Origin: Fusibacillus kribbianus
GTDB taxonomy: Bacteria > Bacillota > Clostridia > Lachnospirales > Lachnospiraceae
NCBI RefSeq assembly: GCF_030053595.1
Contig: NZ_JASGBQ010000022.1
Span: 1-50,811 of the forward strand
Reading direction: 5' to 3'
DNA: 50,811 nt
Shown here piece after piece: positions 24,452 to 33,384 of this stretch (positions are counted from its first letter, which is position 1; every line of letters begins with the position of its first letter). Under the pieces are notes generated by a model. The model was not told where the DNA came from. It ran no database searches and saw only the letters and a list, made by a program, of their open reading frames with translations. The position numbers were made by a program, and so were the translations under genes.

Positions 24452-25384
24452 TTAATTCAGTTTGATTCCTTTCAAAAGAGCGCCCAGGCTTGTGGCTGCC
24501 TGTCCCTCCTCCACGTATTCCACATGCTCCTCGGTATCCTCCGGCTCTGCCACATCGAGAAGTGCCTTCATGCTGAGGCTCAGCTTCCCGTCCTTGACGG
24601 CAATGATCTTTACCGTGATCCTCTGTCCCTCGGACAGTACCGCCGCCGGCGACTTGATCCTCTTATCGCTGATCTGAGACACATGAAGAAGCCCGGTGGC
24701 TCCGTTGTCCAGCTTCACAAAAGCGCCATAATTCTGAATGGTTTCCACCACGCCCTCGGAAACAGCGCCCACCTCGCAGGCCGCAATCTTCCTCTGGCGT
24801 TCCTCCATCTCCTTGGCATAAGCCAGCTCTCTTGCGGAAAGCACCAGCTTTTTCGCCTCTCTGTCAGCTGTCACCACCTGAACGGAAAGCTCCCGTCCCA
24901 GCCAGTCCTCCAGATTCTCCACATAAGAGGTGTCCAGCTTGGAGGCCGGGATAAAGCCGCGGATCCCATCCACATTGGCCACTGCGCCGCCCTTTACGAT
25001 CCCGTCTATCCTGACCGCGATCGGCGTCCTGTCTTCCAGGCACTGTTCCATTCTGTCCCAGGCCATGGCGTCATTGGCTGCCTTTCTTGACAGAAGCACA
25101 TGGCCGTGGCCGTCATCTGCCCTGAGCACGGTGGCCGTAAGCTCAGCTCCCACCTGAACCTCATCCTTCAGGACACAGTCCGGATCATTGCTGTAATGCT
25201 CCTTCGTGATGATTCCCTCCGTGTAGGACTGAAGGTCCACGGTAATCGCATCCTCATCCACACCAATGACGGTTCCGGTCAGGATATCGCCTTCCTCCAC
25301 GCTCCGGAAGGAGGCATCAATCGCTTCTTTGTAATCATCCATCGTTTCAGTCTGTTCTTCCAACATTACCTCTTGTTCTTCCAT
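24452..25384 (-). CDS. S1-domain RNA-binding protein (S1-like, short form)
   Basis: This 310-residue protein has S1 repeats starting near residues 33 (GDILTGTVIGVDEDAITVDL), 79 (GAELTATVL), 121 (TPIAVRIDGIVKGGAVANVDGIRGFIPASKLD) and 203 (GAVSEGVVETIQNYGAFVKLDNGATGLLHVSQIS). The last is the most canonical. The layout matches the shortened ribosomal S1-like proteins of Clostridia, which bind mRNA; it is not a full six-domain S1. The N-terminus is acidic and the C-terminus ends in a short amphipathic tail. It is the first gene of the cluster, behind a good promoter. Confidence 0.87.
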   Translation of the reverse strand: MEEQEVMLEEQTETMDDYKEAIDASFRSVEEGDILTGTVIGVDEDAITVDLQSYTEGIITKEHYSNDPDCVLKDEVQVGAELTATVLRADDGHGHVLLSRKAANDAMAWDRMEQCLEDRTPIAVRIDGIVKGGAVANVDGIRGFIPASKLDTSYVENLEDWLGRELSVQVVTADREAKKLVLSARELAYAKEMEERQRKIAACEVGAVSEGVVETIQNYGAFVKLDNGATGLLHVSQISDKRIKSPAAVLSEGQRITVKIIAVKDGKLSLSMKALLDVAEPEDTEEHVEYVEEGQAATSLGALLKGIKLN

Positions 25385-25419
25385 GGGTATCCCCTCCCGT
25401 TCATAAAATTAATAAGATA

Positions 25420-25448
25420 ATCATAGCATTTTTTTGCTTCTCTGGCAA
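25420..25448 (-). promoter_or_regulatory. Promoter of the S1/alarmone/symporter cluster
   Basis: On the minus strand TTGCCA (25448-25443), 17 bases, TATGAT (25425-25420), 35 bases before the S1 start codon. Confidence 0.75.
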
Positions 25449-25617
25449 TGTCCCACCTTCGTTCTGTCGTAATTTTCTGTCAAAAAGTGCGCCTTTCCCA
25501 AATACTAACAGGGAATTACGGAATTCTTAATAATTTTTAACAAGACTTGCCATACGTTATCTGTTAGAATAAAGACAGAGTTGTGCATTATATGAAAACG
25601 GAGGGTAAACAGAAATT

Positions 25618-26928
25618 ATGAAGAAAAAAATCATTGCAGGTGTCTGCCTTGCCCTTGTGGCTGTCGTCGCCGGACTGGTCATCTGGAAGACCGCAGCCGG
25701 GAACAGGGAACCCGCAGGCGAGGAAGCTGCCCTGTATGCCGATTCCGTCGGCATGCTGACCGGCACCGGCCTCGGGACCCAGAACCGGTTCGCCGGCGTG
25801 GTGGAGGCGCAGAACACCCTGAAGATCCAGCTGGAAGCAGGCCAGACAGTGAAGGAGATCTTTGTGGAAAAGGGCCAGTCTGTGGAGGTCGGCACCCCGC
25901 TTTTCGCCTATGATACGGAAGAGATGGGGCTTAAGCTGGAGCAGGCAAACCTGGAGCTGGAGAAGATCACCTCCAGCATCGACACTCTGAACACCCAGAT
26001 CGATGAGCTTACCAAAGCAAAGAAGAAGGCTCCCCAGAGCGAGCAGCTTTCCTACACCACCCAGATCCAGGAAGCGCAGATGAGCGTCAAGCAGGAGGAA
26101 TATAACTATAAGGTAAAGGAGCTGGAGATCGACCGGCTGAAAAAGTCTCTGGAATCCTCCCAGATGAACTCCACCATCGCCGGAATCGTCCAGGAGATCA
26201 ACGAAACTCCCTCTTACGACAACTACACCGGTGAGCAGCAGCCCTTCATGAGCATTCTGGCTGTCGGCAAATACCGCATTAAGGGCACCGTCAGTGAGAC
26301 GAATATGATGAACCTTTATCCCGGCATGCCCATCCTGGTCCATTCCAGAGTGGACGAAAGCATTGTCTGGACCGGCACGGTGGACAGCATTGATATGGAA
26401 AAGCCCATCTCCAACAACAACGGCTACTATATGGAGGGGCAGGAAAACATGCAGGCCTCCCGGTATCCCTTCTATGTGACTCTCGATTCCAGCGACGGCC
26501 TCATGCTGGGACAGCACGTATTCCTGGAACCCGACCTGGGACAGGAGGAGACAAAGGAAGGCATGTGGCTTATGAGCTCCTACATCGTACAGGATGACGG
26601 AGATCCCTATGTCTGGGCCGCCGGCGAAGACGACAGGCTGGAGAAGCGGACGGTAACTCTCGGTTCCTACGATGAGGAGACAGATACCTGGGAGATCACA
26701 GACGGGTTAAAGGCCAGCGACTACATCGTGTGGCCCAGCGAGGACTGCAAAAAGGGCGTTCCCGTCTATAAGAATACCGGCGGTATGATGGGCGGTATGA
26801 TGCCGGCTGACGGCGAAATGCTCATGGATGAAATGCCTGTGGACGAAATGCCCATCGATGAGATGCCTGTCGATGAGATGCCCCTGGATGAGATTCCCGT
26901 CGATAAAGAAATGGAGGATGCGTCATGA
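25618..26928 (+). CDS. HlyD/MacA-type efflux adaptor with pentapeptide-repeat tail
   Basis: This 436-residue protein has a membrane signal anchor (about 4-22), a lipoyl-like half (FVEKGQSVEVGTPLFAYDT), a coiled-coil hairpin (about 105-185) with the second lipoyl half (STIAGIVQEINET), and a barrel domain (YRIKGTVSETNMMNLYPGMPILV). In Gram-positive bacteria such adaptors bridge MacB-type permeases to the cell wall. The last 40 residues hold five copies of DE(M/I)P(V/I/L), an acidic extracellular tail. The stop overlaps the ATPase start (ATGATG). No clear promoter; TTGCCA at 25547 with TAAAGA at 25570 is the best guess. Confidence 0.87.
   Translation: MKKKIIAGVCLALVAVVAGLVIWKTAAGNREPAGEEAALYADSVGMLTGTGLGTQNRFAGVVEAQNTLKIQLEAGQTVKEIFVEKGQSVEVGTPLFAYDTEEMGLKLEQANLELEKITSSIDTLNTQIDELTKAKKKAPQSEQLSYTTQIQEAQMSVKQEEYNYKVKELEIDRLKKSLESSQMNSTIAGIVQEINETPSYDNYTGEQQPFMSILAVGKYRIKGTVSETNMMNLYPGMPILVHSRVDESIVWTGTVDSIDMEKPISNNNGYYMEGQENMQASRYPFYVTLDSSDGLMLGQHVFLEPDLGQEETKEGMWLMSSYIVQDDGDPYVWAAGEDDRLEKRTVTLGSYDEETDTWEITDGLKASDYIVWPSEDCKKGVPVYKNTGGMMGGMMPADGEMLMDEMPVDEMPIDEMPVDEMPLDEIPVDKEMEDAS
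26827..26901 (+). repeat. Five 15-bp tandem repeats encoding DEMPV-like units
   Basis: Five in-frame units of GAYGARATKCCY plus a variable codon, at 26827, 26842, 26857, 26872 and 26887. Third-base differences between units argue for selection on the peptide, or for an old duplication. Confidence 0.85.
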
Positions 26929-27647
26929 TGCTGGAGCTTGATCACATTTTCAAGGATTATATCCAGGGCAAAATGACCGTTCCCGTGCTGAAGGACGTAA
27001 CGCTCCATGTGGATAAGGGCGAATATGTGGCCATCATGGGCCCCTCCGGCTCAGGAAAGACCACCCTGATGAATATCATCGGCTGCCTCGACGTTCCCAC
27101 CTCCGGCAGCTATACCTTAAACGGAAACGATCTTCTTCACCATAAGGACAAAGAAATGTCCCGGATACGGAACCGGTCCATCGGCTTCGTATTCCAGAGC
27201 TTCAACCTGCTTCCCAGGCAGTCCGCCCTGGACAATGTGGCCCTCCCCCTGCTCTACGCAGGCGTTCCCGGAAAGGAACGGAGAGAACGGGCAGTCCGTG
27301 CCCTGCAGAAGGTCGGCCTTGAGGACCGCATGAACTTTAAACCCACCCAGCTTTCCGGCGGCCAGAAGCAGAGAGTCGCCATTGCCCGTGCCATTGTCGG
27401 CGAGCCGGATCTTCTTCTTGCCGACGAACCGACCGGTGCGCTGGATTCCGCCTCCGGACGGCAGGTCATGGAGCTTTTCGAGCAGCTGAATAAGGAAGGA
27501 ATGACCGTGATCATGATCACCCATGATTCCGAGATCGCCGCCCATGCCAAGCGTACCGTCCTCATCCGTGACGGTATCCTGACCGGTGCAGGAAGCGCCG
27601 CCGGGGCCCTGGCAGACGGCTCACAGGAAAGGGAGGTGTCTGTATGA
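26925..27647 (+). CDS. MacB-type ABC transporter ATPase
   Basis: This 240-residue ATPase drives the MacB-type permease encoded at 29578-30834. Walker A is GPSGSGKTT (about 39-47), the Q-loop is VFQSFNLL, the signature is LSGGQKQRVAIARA, and Walker B with the catalytic Glu is [13 protein letters not shown]; the H-loop is ITHD. Such LolD/MacB-like ATPases power lipoprotein or peptide export by mechanotransmission. It overlaps both neighbours by 4 bases (ATGA). The glycine/alanine-rich last 20 residues are outside the conserved fold. Confidence 0.95.
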   Translation: MMLELDHIFKDYIQGKMTVPVLKDVTLHVDKGEYVAIMGPSGSGKTTLMNIIGCLDVPTSGSYTLNGNDLLHHKDKEMSRIRNRSIGFVFQSFNLLPRQSALDNVALPLLYAGVPGKERRERAVRALQKVGLEDRMNFKPTQLSGGQKQRVAIARAIVGEPDLLLADEPTGALDSASGRQVMELFEQLNKEGMTVIMITHDSEIAAHAKRTVLIRDGILTGAGSAAGALADGSQEREVSV

Positions 27648-29566
27648 AATCCTCCGGAAAAAAGCTTGCAGTCATGATTGTTTCCGTGGTTCTCGTCATT
27701 GCCCTGGCAGGCGGAGGCATTCTGTTTGCCGTGAAGAACAGCGGAAAACCGGTCAAGGTGGCACCGGTCAGCGCCATGAATAACGGCGGCTACTGGAACA
27801 GCAGCACCGACCTGGCCCCCTACGGCAATGTGACCACCAACATGAATCAGGAGATTCTCTATGACGAAAGCCTCGTCATCACGGAGATCTTTGTGAGCGA
27901 GGGGGACACCGTCAGGATCGGAGATCCTCTCATCGCCTATGACACCACGCTGGTGTCTCTGGAACTGGAAATGAAACAGATGGAGGTGGAGGGAATCGGC
28001 CTCAACATTCAGAATGTGACCGCCGAGCTGGAACAGCTTCGAAAGACAAAGCCGGTGGCCTCCGCCTCTCCCAACGGTCTGGCCGGAATGGCTCTGGCAA
28101 CCGCAGCCGATCCCGCAGAATCCTCTGCCCCCGGAGAATCTTCGGATCCTGCAGGTCCGTCCGATCCTGCAGATCCCTCTAACCCTGCAGATCCACCTCT
28201 CCCTGCAGGCACCGTATACAGTGAGATCACAGCGGACTCCGTCCCTTACAAGGGGTCCGGAACAAACGAGGATCCTTTCCGCTATTATGTCTGCCCGGCA
28301 AAGGATAAGGCTGCGGTCACTGTGAGATCCGATTATCTGAAAAAAGCGCTGGCTGAGAAAACCACCGCTGTGTTTGATACGGTGGACCAGGCTGAGACGC
28401 CCCGCCGGATCGTCAGCAGCTGGGAAATGAACTGGAACACGGTTTCAGAGCTTTTAAAGACCATGACCGGCACCGAGCTTCCGGAAGCACTCCGGAATCA
28501 GCCCGTATACCGGGAGATCACGGCAGACGCGCTTCCCTACAACCTTCCCTGTGAGGGCGGTTCCGCCATTCCCGGCATCGAAGCAGGCGACGGCTCCCCG
28601 GAAAATCCCTTCCGGATCCTCTGTATCCCTGGCGCTCCCGCCGATGCAGAGTTTCTGTCCATGGTTCTGGACAGCCAGAGCACCTATGTGTTTGAGGCCG
28701 TGGACGATGCAGAAAATCCCTCCAGGATCCTTTATTCCTGGACCTTAAACGGCAAAGCACCGGAAACTCCGGAGGACCCCGGCATGGACGATCCCGGAAT
28801 CATCGACCCCGGCATCGACATCCCCACCGGTCCCACCAAGGAGGAGCTGGCGCGGGAGATCCGGGAAAAGGAAGAACTCTTAAAGACTCTTGACCTGAAT
28901 AAGCGAACAGCCGAGCTGGAGCTCAGGCAGCTTCAGAAAAAAATGGATGACGGAGTCATTGAAAGCACCTTAAACGGTACCGTAAAATCCGTCATCGACG
29001 AGGAAACAGCCAAGCTGGAGGGTTCTCCCCTCATCAAGGTCTCCGGCGAGGAGGGCTTCTACGTGACCGGCGCTGTCTCGGAGACGGCTCTCGGCAAGGT
29101 GGAGACCGGCATGACCGTCACGGTCACCTCCTGGAATATGGGAATGAGCTACGAGGCGACCATTACCAGCATCAGCAGCTCTCCCTTCTCCGGCAATTAC
29201 TACAGCAGCAATCCCAACATGTCCTATTACCCCTTTACCGCAGTGATCAGCGGAGACGCGGACCTGAGCAACGGGGAGGGCGTGGATCTTTCCATGGACG
29301 GCTTCACCTCCTCCTATGATCCCAACGCCATTTTCCTTTCCCAGGCTTTTGTCCGGGAGGAAGGCACCCGTTATTATGTCTACAAAAAGGGAGAGGACGG
29401 ACGTCTCACCAAACAGTATGTGGAAGCCGGAAAGGTCATGTACGGAAGCATTGAAATCAGATCCGGTCTGGATATGGACGACGAGATCGCCTTCCCCTAC
29501 GGAAGAGACGTGAAGGAAGGCGCCCGGACAGAACAGGCCGATACTCTTTACGACTACGGCTATTAG
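27644..29566 (+). CDS. Second HlyD-type adaptor with duplicated inserted domain
   Basis: This 640-residue protein has an N-terminal membrane anchor (8-28), a lipoyl-like motif (IFVSEGDTVRIGDPLIAYDT, 82-101) and the first helix of a coiled coil (about 103-135). A low-complexity Pro/Ala/Asp/Ser linker (about 155-189) then leads into two related domains: 190-264 (YSEITADSVPY...DTVDQAETPRRIVSSW) and 287-371 (YREITADALPY...EAVDDAENPSRILYSW). The second coiled-coil helix (about 395-440) and the second lipoyl and barrel parts follow. Ordinary adaptors of this class lack the insert. It sits between ATPase and permease, so the operon has two adaptors. The insert's function is unknown; its place at the hairpin tip suggests a binding role outside the membrane. 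Confidence 0.83.
   Translation: MKSSGKKLAVMIVSVVLVIALAGGGILFAVKNSGKPVKVAPVSAMNNGGYWNSSTDLAPYGNVTTNMNQEILYDESLVITEIFVSEGDTVRIGDPLIAYDTTLVSLELEMKQMEVEGIGLNIQNVTAELEQLRKTKPVASASPNGLAGMALATAADPAESSAPGESSDPAGPSDPADPSNPADPPLPAGTVYSEITADSVPYKGSGTNEDPFRYYVCPAKDKAAVTVRSDYLKKALAEKTTAVFDTVDQAETPRRIVSSWEMNWNTVSELLKTMTGTELPEALRNQPVYREITADALPYNLPCEGGSAIPGIEAGDGSPENPFRILCIPGAPADAEFLSMVLDSQSTYVFEAVDDAENPSRILYSWTLNGKAPETPEDPGMDDPGIIDPGIDIPTGPTKEELAREIREKEELLKTLDLNKRTAELELRQLQKKMDDGVIESTLNGTVKSVIDEETAKLEGSPLIKVSGEEGFYVTGAVSETALGKVETGMTVTVTSWNMGMSYEATITSISSSPFSGNYYSSNPNMSYYPFTAVISGDADLSNGEGVDLSMDGFTSSYDPNAIFLSQAFVREEGTRYYVYKKGEDGRLTKQYVEAGKVMYGSIEIRSGLDMDDEIAFPYGRDVKEGARTEQADTLYDYGY
28142..28210 (+). repeat. 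18-bp imperfect tandem repeats encoding SDPADP
   Basis: Units begin at 28142, 28160, 28178 and 28196 (the last partial), encoding SDPAGP, SDPADP, SNPADP and PLPAG. CCTGCAG recurs at the same place in each. They form the flexible linker before the inserted domains. Confidence 0.75.
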
Positions 29567-29577
29567 GAGGTGGACTC

Positions 29578-30834
29578 ATGCTTGAAAATATCAGATTATC
29601 CTTTCAGGGAATATGGGCCCACAAGCTCCGTTCCATTCTGACCATGCTGGGCATCATCATCGGCATCGGCTCCATCATCGCCATTGTGTCCACCATCAAG
29701 GGGACCAATGAGCAGATCAAGCAGAACCTGGTGGGTTCCGGCAACAACGCAGTCAAGATCCAGCTTTATCAGGGCGACTGGACCATGGATCTGACCTATC
29801 AGACCCCGCCCGACGGTGTCCCGGCCATTGACAGCAGCACCCTGGAGGAGATCCAGGACCTTCCGGAGGTGGCTGAAGCTTCCCTGTATTATACAAGAAA
29901 CGAGTACGACGCCGTTTTTAACGGCAGTCTGACCCTGGAGGGCGGAAATATCCTCGGCATCGACTCCCACTATCTGGACGTCTACGGTTACCAGATCACC
30001 AGGGGAAGAGGCTTTACGGAAAAGGACTTCACCGATTACCGCAAGGTGGCCCTTCTTGACAAGATCGCTGCCTCCAATCTGTTCCAGGGGGAGGATCCCA
30101 TCGGAAAAACCATTGAGATCAAGGGAGAGCCCTACACCGTTGTCGGGACCGTGGCGAAAAAGGCCGGCTTTGAGCCCGTCATCAACTCTCTGGAGGACTA
30201 TGACCGCTACGCCGCCAATTATTCCAGCGGCATGGTCTGCGTGCCCGACAGCACCTGGCCCATTCTTTACCGTTACGACGAGCCCCAGAATCTGGTGGTT
30301 CGTGCTGTGACCACCGACGATATGACAGCCGCCGGAGAAAAGGCCGCTGACATTCTCAACAGCCGGCTAACCGTAGCCGACGACTCCATCCGCTACAAGG
30401 GCGAGGACCTTCTGGAACAGGCCGCCAAGCTGCAGGAGCTTTCGGCAGCCACCAACCGCCAGCTCATCTGGATCGCCAGCATTTCCCTGCTGGTGGGCGG
30501 CATCGGCGTCATGAATATCATGCTGGTGTCCGTCACCGAACGTACCCGTGAGATCGGCTTAAAGAAGGCTCTGGGCGCCAGAAAGACCCGGATCCTCGGA
30601 CAGTTCCTGACGGAAGCTGCTGTTCTGACCGGACTGGGCGGCATCCTGGGCATCGGCGGCGGCATCGGCCTGGCCTATGTGATCTCCAGTCTGTCCCAGG
30701 CGCCGGTAGCCATCAGCGTCCCGGCCATCATCATCGCAGTGGTCTTCTCCACCCTCATCGGGATCATTTTCGGAATCATCCCGTCGGTGAAGGCGGCAAA
30801 CTTAAATCCCATTGATGCTCTGAGACATGAGTAG
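29578..30834 (+). CDS. MacB/FtsX-type ABC permease
   Basis: This 418-residue permease has one N-terminal membrane helix (about 18-40, LTMLGIIIGIGSIIAIVS), a large extracellular domain (about 45-290) and three C-terminal helices, including LIWIASISLLVGGIGVMNIMLVSVTERTREIGLKKALGA, the FtsX-family hallmark. It pairs with the ATPase at 26925 and the two adaptors as an export or envelope-stress system. AGGAGG precedes the ATG. A strong terminator follows. Confidence 0.94.
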   Translation: MLENIRLSFQGIWAHKLRSILTMLGIIIGIGSIIAIVSTIKGTNEQIKQNLVGSGNNAVKIQLYQGDWTMDLTYQTPPDGVPAIDSSTLEEIQDLPEVAEASLYYTRNEYDAVFNGSLTLEGGNILGIDSHYLDVYGYQITRGRGFTEKDFTDYRKVALLDKIAASNLFQGEDPIGKTIEIKGEPYTVVGTVAKKAGFEPVINSLEDYDRYAANYSSGMVCVPDSTWPILYRYDEPQNLVVRAVTTDDMTAAGEKAADILNSRLTVADDSIRYKGEDLLEQAAKLQELSAATNRQLIWIASISLLVGGIGVMNIMLVSVTERTREIGLKKALGARKTRILGQFLTEAAVLTGLGGILGIGGGIGLAYVISSLSQAPVAISVPAIIIAVVFSTLIGIIFGIIPSVKAANLNPIDALRHE

Positions 30835-30895
30835 GCATCCGCGTCAATGCACGGAGGGCAGCATGCTTTCCCGCTGACGCTGAGCTGCACACAAT

Positions 30896-30948
30896 AAAAA
30901 GGTGCTGCTTCATTGCTGATTTCAAATCAGCAATGGACAGCACCTTTT
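30896..30948. terminator. Bidirectional terminator between convergent genes
   Basis: A long hairpin: AAAAGGTGCTG pairs with CAGCACCTTTT, then a near-perfect 12-bp inner stem (CATTGCTGATTT/AAATCAGCAATG). T-runs occur on both strands. It ends the efflux operon and the HD-protein transcript. Confidence 0.92.
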
Positions 30949-30954
30949 GAACAT

Positions 30955-31635
30955 CTATGCAATTTTTCCGCCGTTTGCCGTCAGTTTAAAGCGCAGCCCC
31001 AGCATTTCCGCCGCCTTCCGGCACATGAGCATCCGCTGCAGAAAGATCTCGAAATAGTCCATCATGGAGCAGATGGTCTCATCCAGCTCAATATTCAGGG
31101 TTATGACCTTTTTATCGGTCTGGACCGTCAGCTTCGACGTCTTCGCCGCATAATTGACCCGGTCGTGCTTGTCAAAGGTCTCCTTCTTTTTGTTGCGTAC
31201 CCGGTTGCGCCGCACATCTGTCTTATCTGCCAGGATCAGGGCCGCCGATACGGGATCCACAGCCGTTCCCGTATGCTCGTCATGCTCGCCGATGGCGCTG
31301 ACCACCACAGCAACCTCCTCCGGCGCCATTCCCAGCTCCCTGAGGATTCCAAAAGCCATCAGTGCGCCGTTGTGGGCGTGATCGTTCCGGTTGACGCAGT
31401 TGCCCATATCGTGAAGATATCCGGCGATGCGCGCCAGCTCCACAGTCCTCTTCGGATAGCCCAGCTCCTTTAAGATCTTTCCGGCCGTCTCCGCTGTTTT
31501 TACCGCATGCTTTTCCGAGTGCTCCGTATAGCCCAGCGCCCCCAGGGCGGCGTCTCCCTGGGCAATATATGCCCGGATCTCCTCCGATTCCCTCAGACCT
31601 TTATAAGTAACAGGTTCGTTATTTTCACATTTCAT
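30955..31635 (-). CDS. HD-domain phosphohydrolase
   Basis: This 226-residue protein has the HD metal site HSEKHAVKTAE (first His), YLHDMGN (His-Asp), and a later GEHDEHTG and LADKTD (final Asp). These fit a metal-dependent phosphohydrolase of nucleotides or second messengers. The C-terminal 90 residues, rich in beta-strand patterns (KLTVQTDKKVITLNIELDE), are unrecognised. Its start overlaps the end of the phosphate transporter gene by 11 bases, so it is likely co-induced with it. Confidence 0.83.
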   Translation of the reverse strand: MKCENNEPVTYKGLRESEEIRAYIAQGDAALGALGYTEHSEKHAVKTAETAGKILKELGYPKRTVELARIAGYLHDMGNCVNRNDHAHNGALMAFGILRELGMAPEEVAVVVSAIGEHDEHTGTAVDPVSAALILADKTDVRRNRVRNKKKETFDKHDRVNYAAKTSKLTVQTDKKVITLNIELDETICSMMDYFEIFLQRMLMCRKAAEMLGLRFKLTANGGKIA

Positions 31636-33280
31636 CCTTTACATACCCCGCGATGTTGTAAGCGTGATCCGCCACACGCTCCAGATTTCCGATGAGGTCA
31701 AGGAAGATCACTCCGTGGGATGCCCGGCACTCATGGTTGGCCAGTCTTGCAATATGCTTATCCCTCATATCCTCCTCGGCATTGTCCACCAGATCCTCAA
31801 ATTTGATAACCTTGCGGATGCTCTCTGCATCCTCATTTTTCCGCGCCAGCACTGCATTTTCCACAGCCCCCTGCGCATAGGAATAGATCTGCTCCAGATC
31901 CTTCTGACCCATAGGTGAAAAATGGATCTCTCCCTTGATCTTGCTTTCCGCCAGCTCGGCAATATTTTCCGCATGGTCACCGATCCGCTCCAGATCATTG
32001 ACCGTATAAAGAAGATTCTTTACCTGTTCCGACTGATCCTCCATCAGGGAAAGATTTGTGATCTTCACCAGATAGTCGCTCAATGCGCTGGCCATGAAAT
32101 CGATGGTCTTCTCCTGAGCCCGGATCTTATCCACTGCCTCCCGGCTGTTGGTAGCCACCGCCGTAAGCCCCAGCTTCACGCTGTCAAGAGCCAGCTCACC
32201 CATATGGACGACCTCACGCTTGGCAGTCTCAATGGCAAAGGACGGGTTTTCGAGAATACGATTGTCCAGATGGGACAGGATCTGCTGCTCCGTCGTCTCC
32301 TCGACCTCTGCTTCCTTGTCCCGAACGATCTTCTCTGACAGGGCGACCAGCTTCCCGGCAAAGGGGAACAGGATCACCGTATTGGCCACATTGAATACTG
32401 TATGGAACATGGAGATCTGGGTACTGGAGATGGCAGAGGATGCCCATGCTCCGTTCAGCCGGAACAAGATAAACATCGGTACAGCAAACAACACCGCACC
32501 AAGGACATTGAACATCAGATGGATGACAGCTGCCCGCTTGGCTGTCTTGTGGGCGCCCATGCTGGCAAGAAGTGCCGTCACACAGGTACCGATATTCTGG
32601 CCGAGGGTAATATAGACCGCCGAATTCCAGGTCACCACGCCGTTCATGGCAAGGGTCTGCAGGATACCTACCGATGCCGATGAGCTCTGGATAATGGCCG
32701 TCACAGCCATACCGGCAAGAATACCAAAGAGCGGATTGCTTCCCAGTGTGGTGAATATCTGAGCAAAGACAGGAGCATCCCGATAAGGCTTGATCGCTCC
32801 CGACATAAAGCTCAGGCCGATGAAGAGAAGGCCGAAGCCCACCAGGATCCCGCCGGCTTCCCTCCGCTTTTCCTTTTTGGCAAACAGCAGGATAAAGGCA
32901 CCGATGCCGATGAGCACAGGCGCAAAAAATTCGGGCTTCATGACCTCGCCCCACTCGCTCATGGAAACGATCCAGGCGGTGATGGTCGTACCAATATTGG
33001 CTCCCATGATAACGCCCACCGCCTGGGACAAGGTCAGAATGCCCGCATTCACAAAGCCGACCACCATGACTGTGGTCGCCGAACTGCTCTGGATAATGGC
33101 TGTAATCAGCGCACCGAGAAGAATTCCCAGTATCCGGTTGTTGGTGATATATCCCAGCATCCGCTTCATACGGCCTCCGGCCGCCTTCTGAAGGCCATCC
33201 GCCATGATGTTCATACCATACAAGAACATGCCAAGGCCGCCGACAAATTCAAAGATCAACTTTACATCATTTAACGTCAT
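31625..33280 (-). CDS. Na+/phosphate cotransporter with PhoU-like tail
   Basis: This 551-residue protein imports phosphate with sodium. It has the two inverted Na/Pi repeats with the QSSSATTVMVVGF and QSSSASVGIL signatures, eight or more membrane helices, then from about residue 330 a cytoplasmic helical PhoU-like domain (EKTIDFMASALSDYLVKI...RIGDHAENIAELA). I chose ATG 33280, preceded by AGGAGAGGG, over a start 16 codons earlier. The promoter region has a probable PhoP box, consistent with induction by phosphate starvation. The HD protein is coupled downstream. Confidence 0.93.
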   Translation of the reverse strand: MTLNDVKLIFEFVGGLGMFLYGMNIMADGLQKAAGGRMKRMLGYITNNRILGILLGALITAIIQSSSATTVMVVGFVNAGILTLSQAVGVIMGANIGTTITAWIVSMSEWGEVMKPEFFAPVLIGIGAFILLFAKKEKRREAGGILVGFGLLFIGLSFMSGAIKPYRDAPVFAQIFTTLGSNPLFGILAGMAVTAIIQSSSASVGILQTLAMNGVVTWNSAVYITLGQNIGTCVTALLASMGAHKTAKRAAVIHLMFNVLGAVLFAVPMFILFRLNGAWASSAISSTQISMFHTVFNVANTVILFPFAGKLVALSEKIVRDKEAEVEETTEQQILSHLDNRILENPSFAIETAKREVVHMGELALDSVKLGLTAVATNSREAVDKIRAQEKTIDFMASALSDYLVKITNLSLMEDQSEQVKNLLYTVNDLERIGDHAENIAELAESKIKGEIHFSPMGQKDLEQIYSYAQGAVENAVLARKNEDAESIRKVIKFEDLVDNAEEDMRDKHIARLANHECRASHGVIFLDLIGNLERVADHAYNIAGYVKDEM

Positions 33281-33319
33281 AGATTTTTCCCTCTCCTGTT
33301 TTCCATTCGTACAGCTTCC

Positions 33320-33373
33320 ACTATACAAAATTTATGTCAAGAAAAAACCATGCTTATGTAAATTTTATGTAAA
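33320..33373 (-). promoter_or_regulatory. Probable PhoP box and promoter of the Na/Pi gene
   Basis: On the minus strand TTTACA (33373-33368), TTTACA (33362-33357) and TTGACA (33340-33335) lie at offsets 0, 11 and 33, that is, an 11-bp phase with the third unit degenerate. PhoP boxes of Firmicutes are TT(A/T/C)ACA repeats every 11 bp. TATAGT (33325-33320) is a plausible -10 with a poor -35, as expected of an activated promoter. Confidence 0.7.
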
Positions 33374-33384
33374 GTCGCCCGTTG

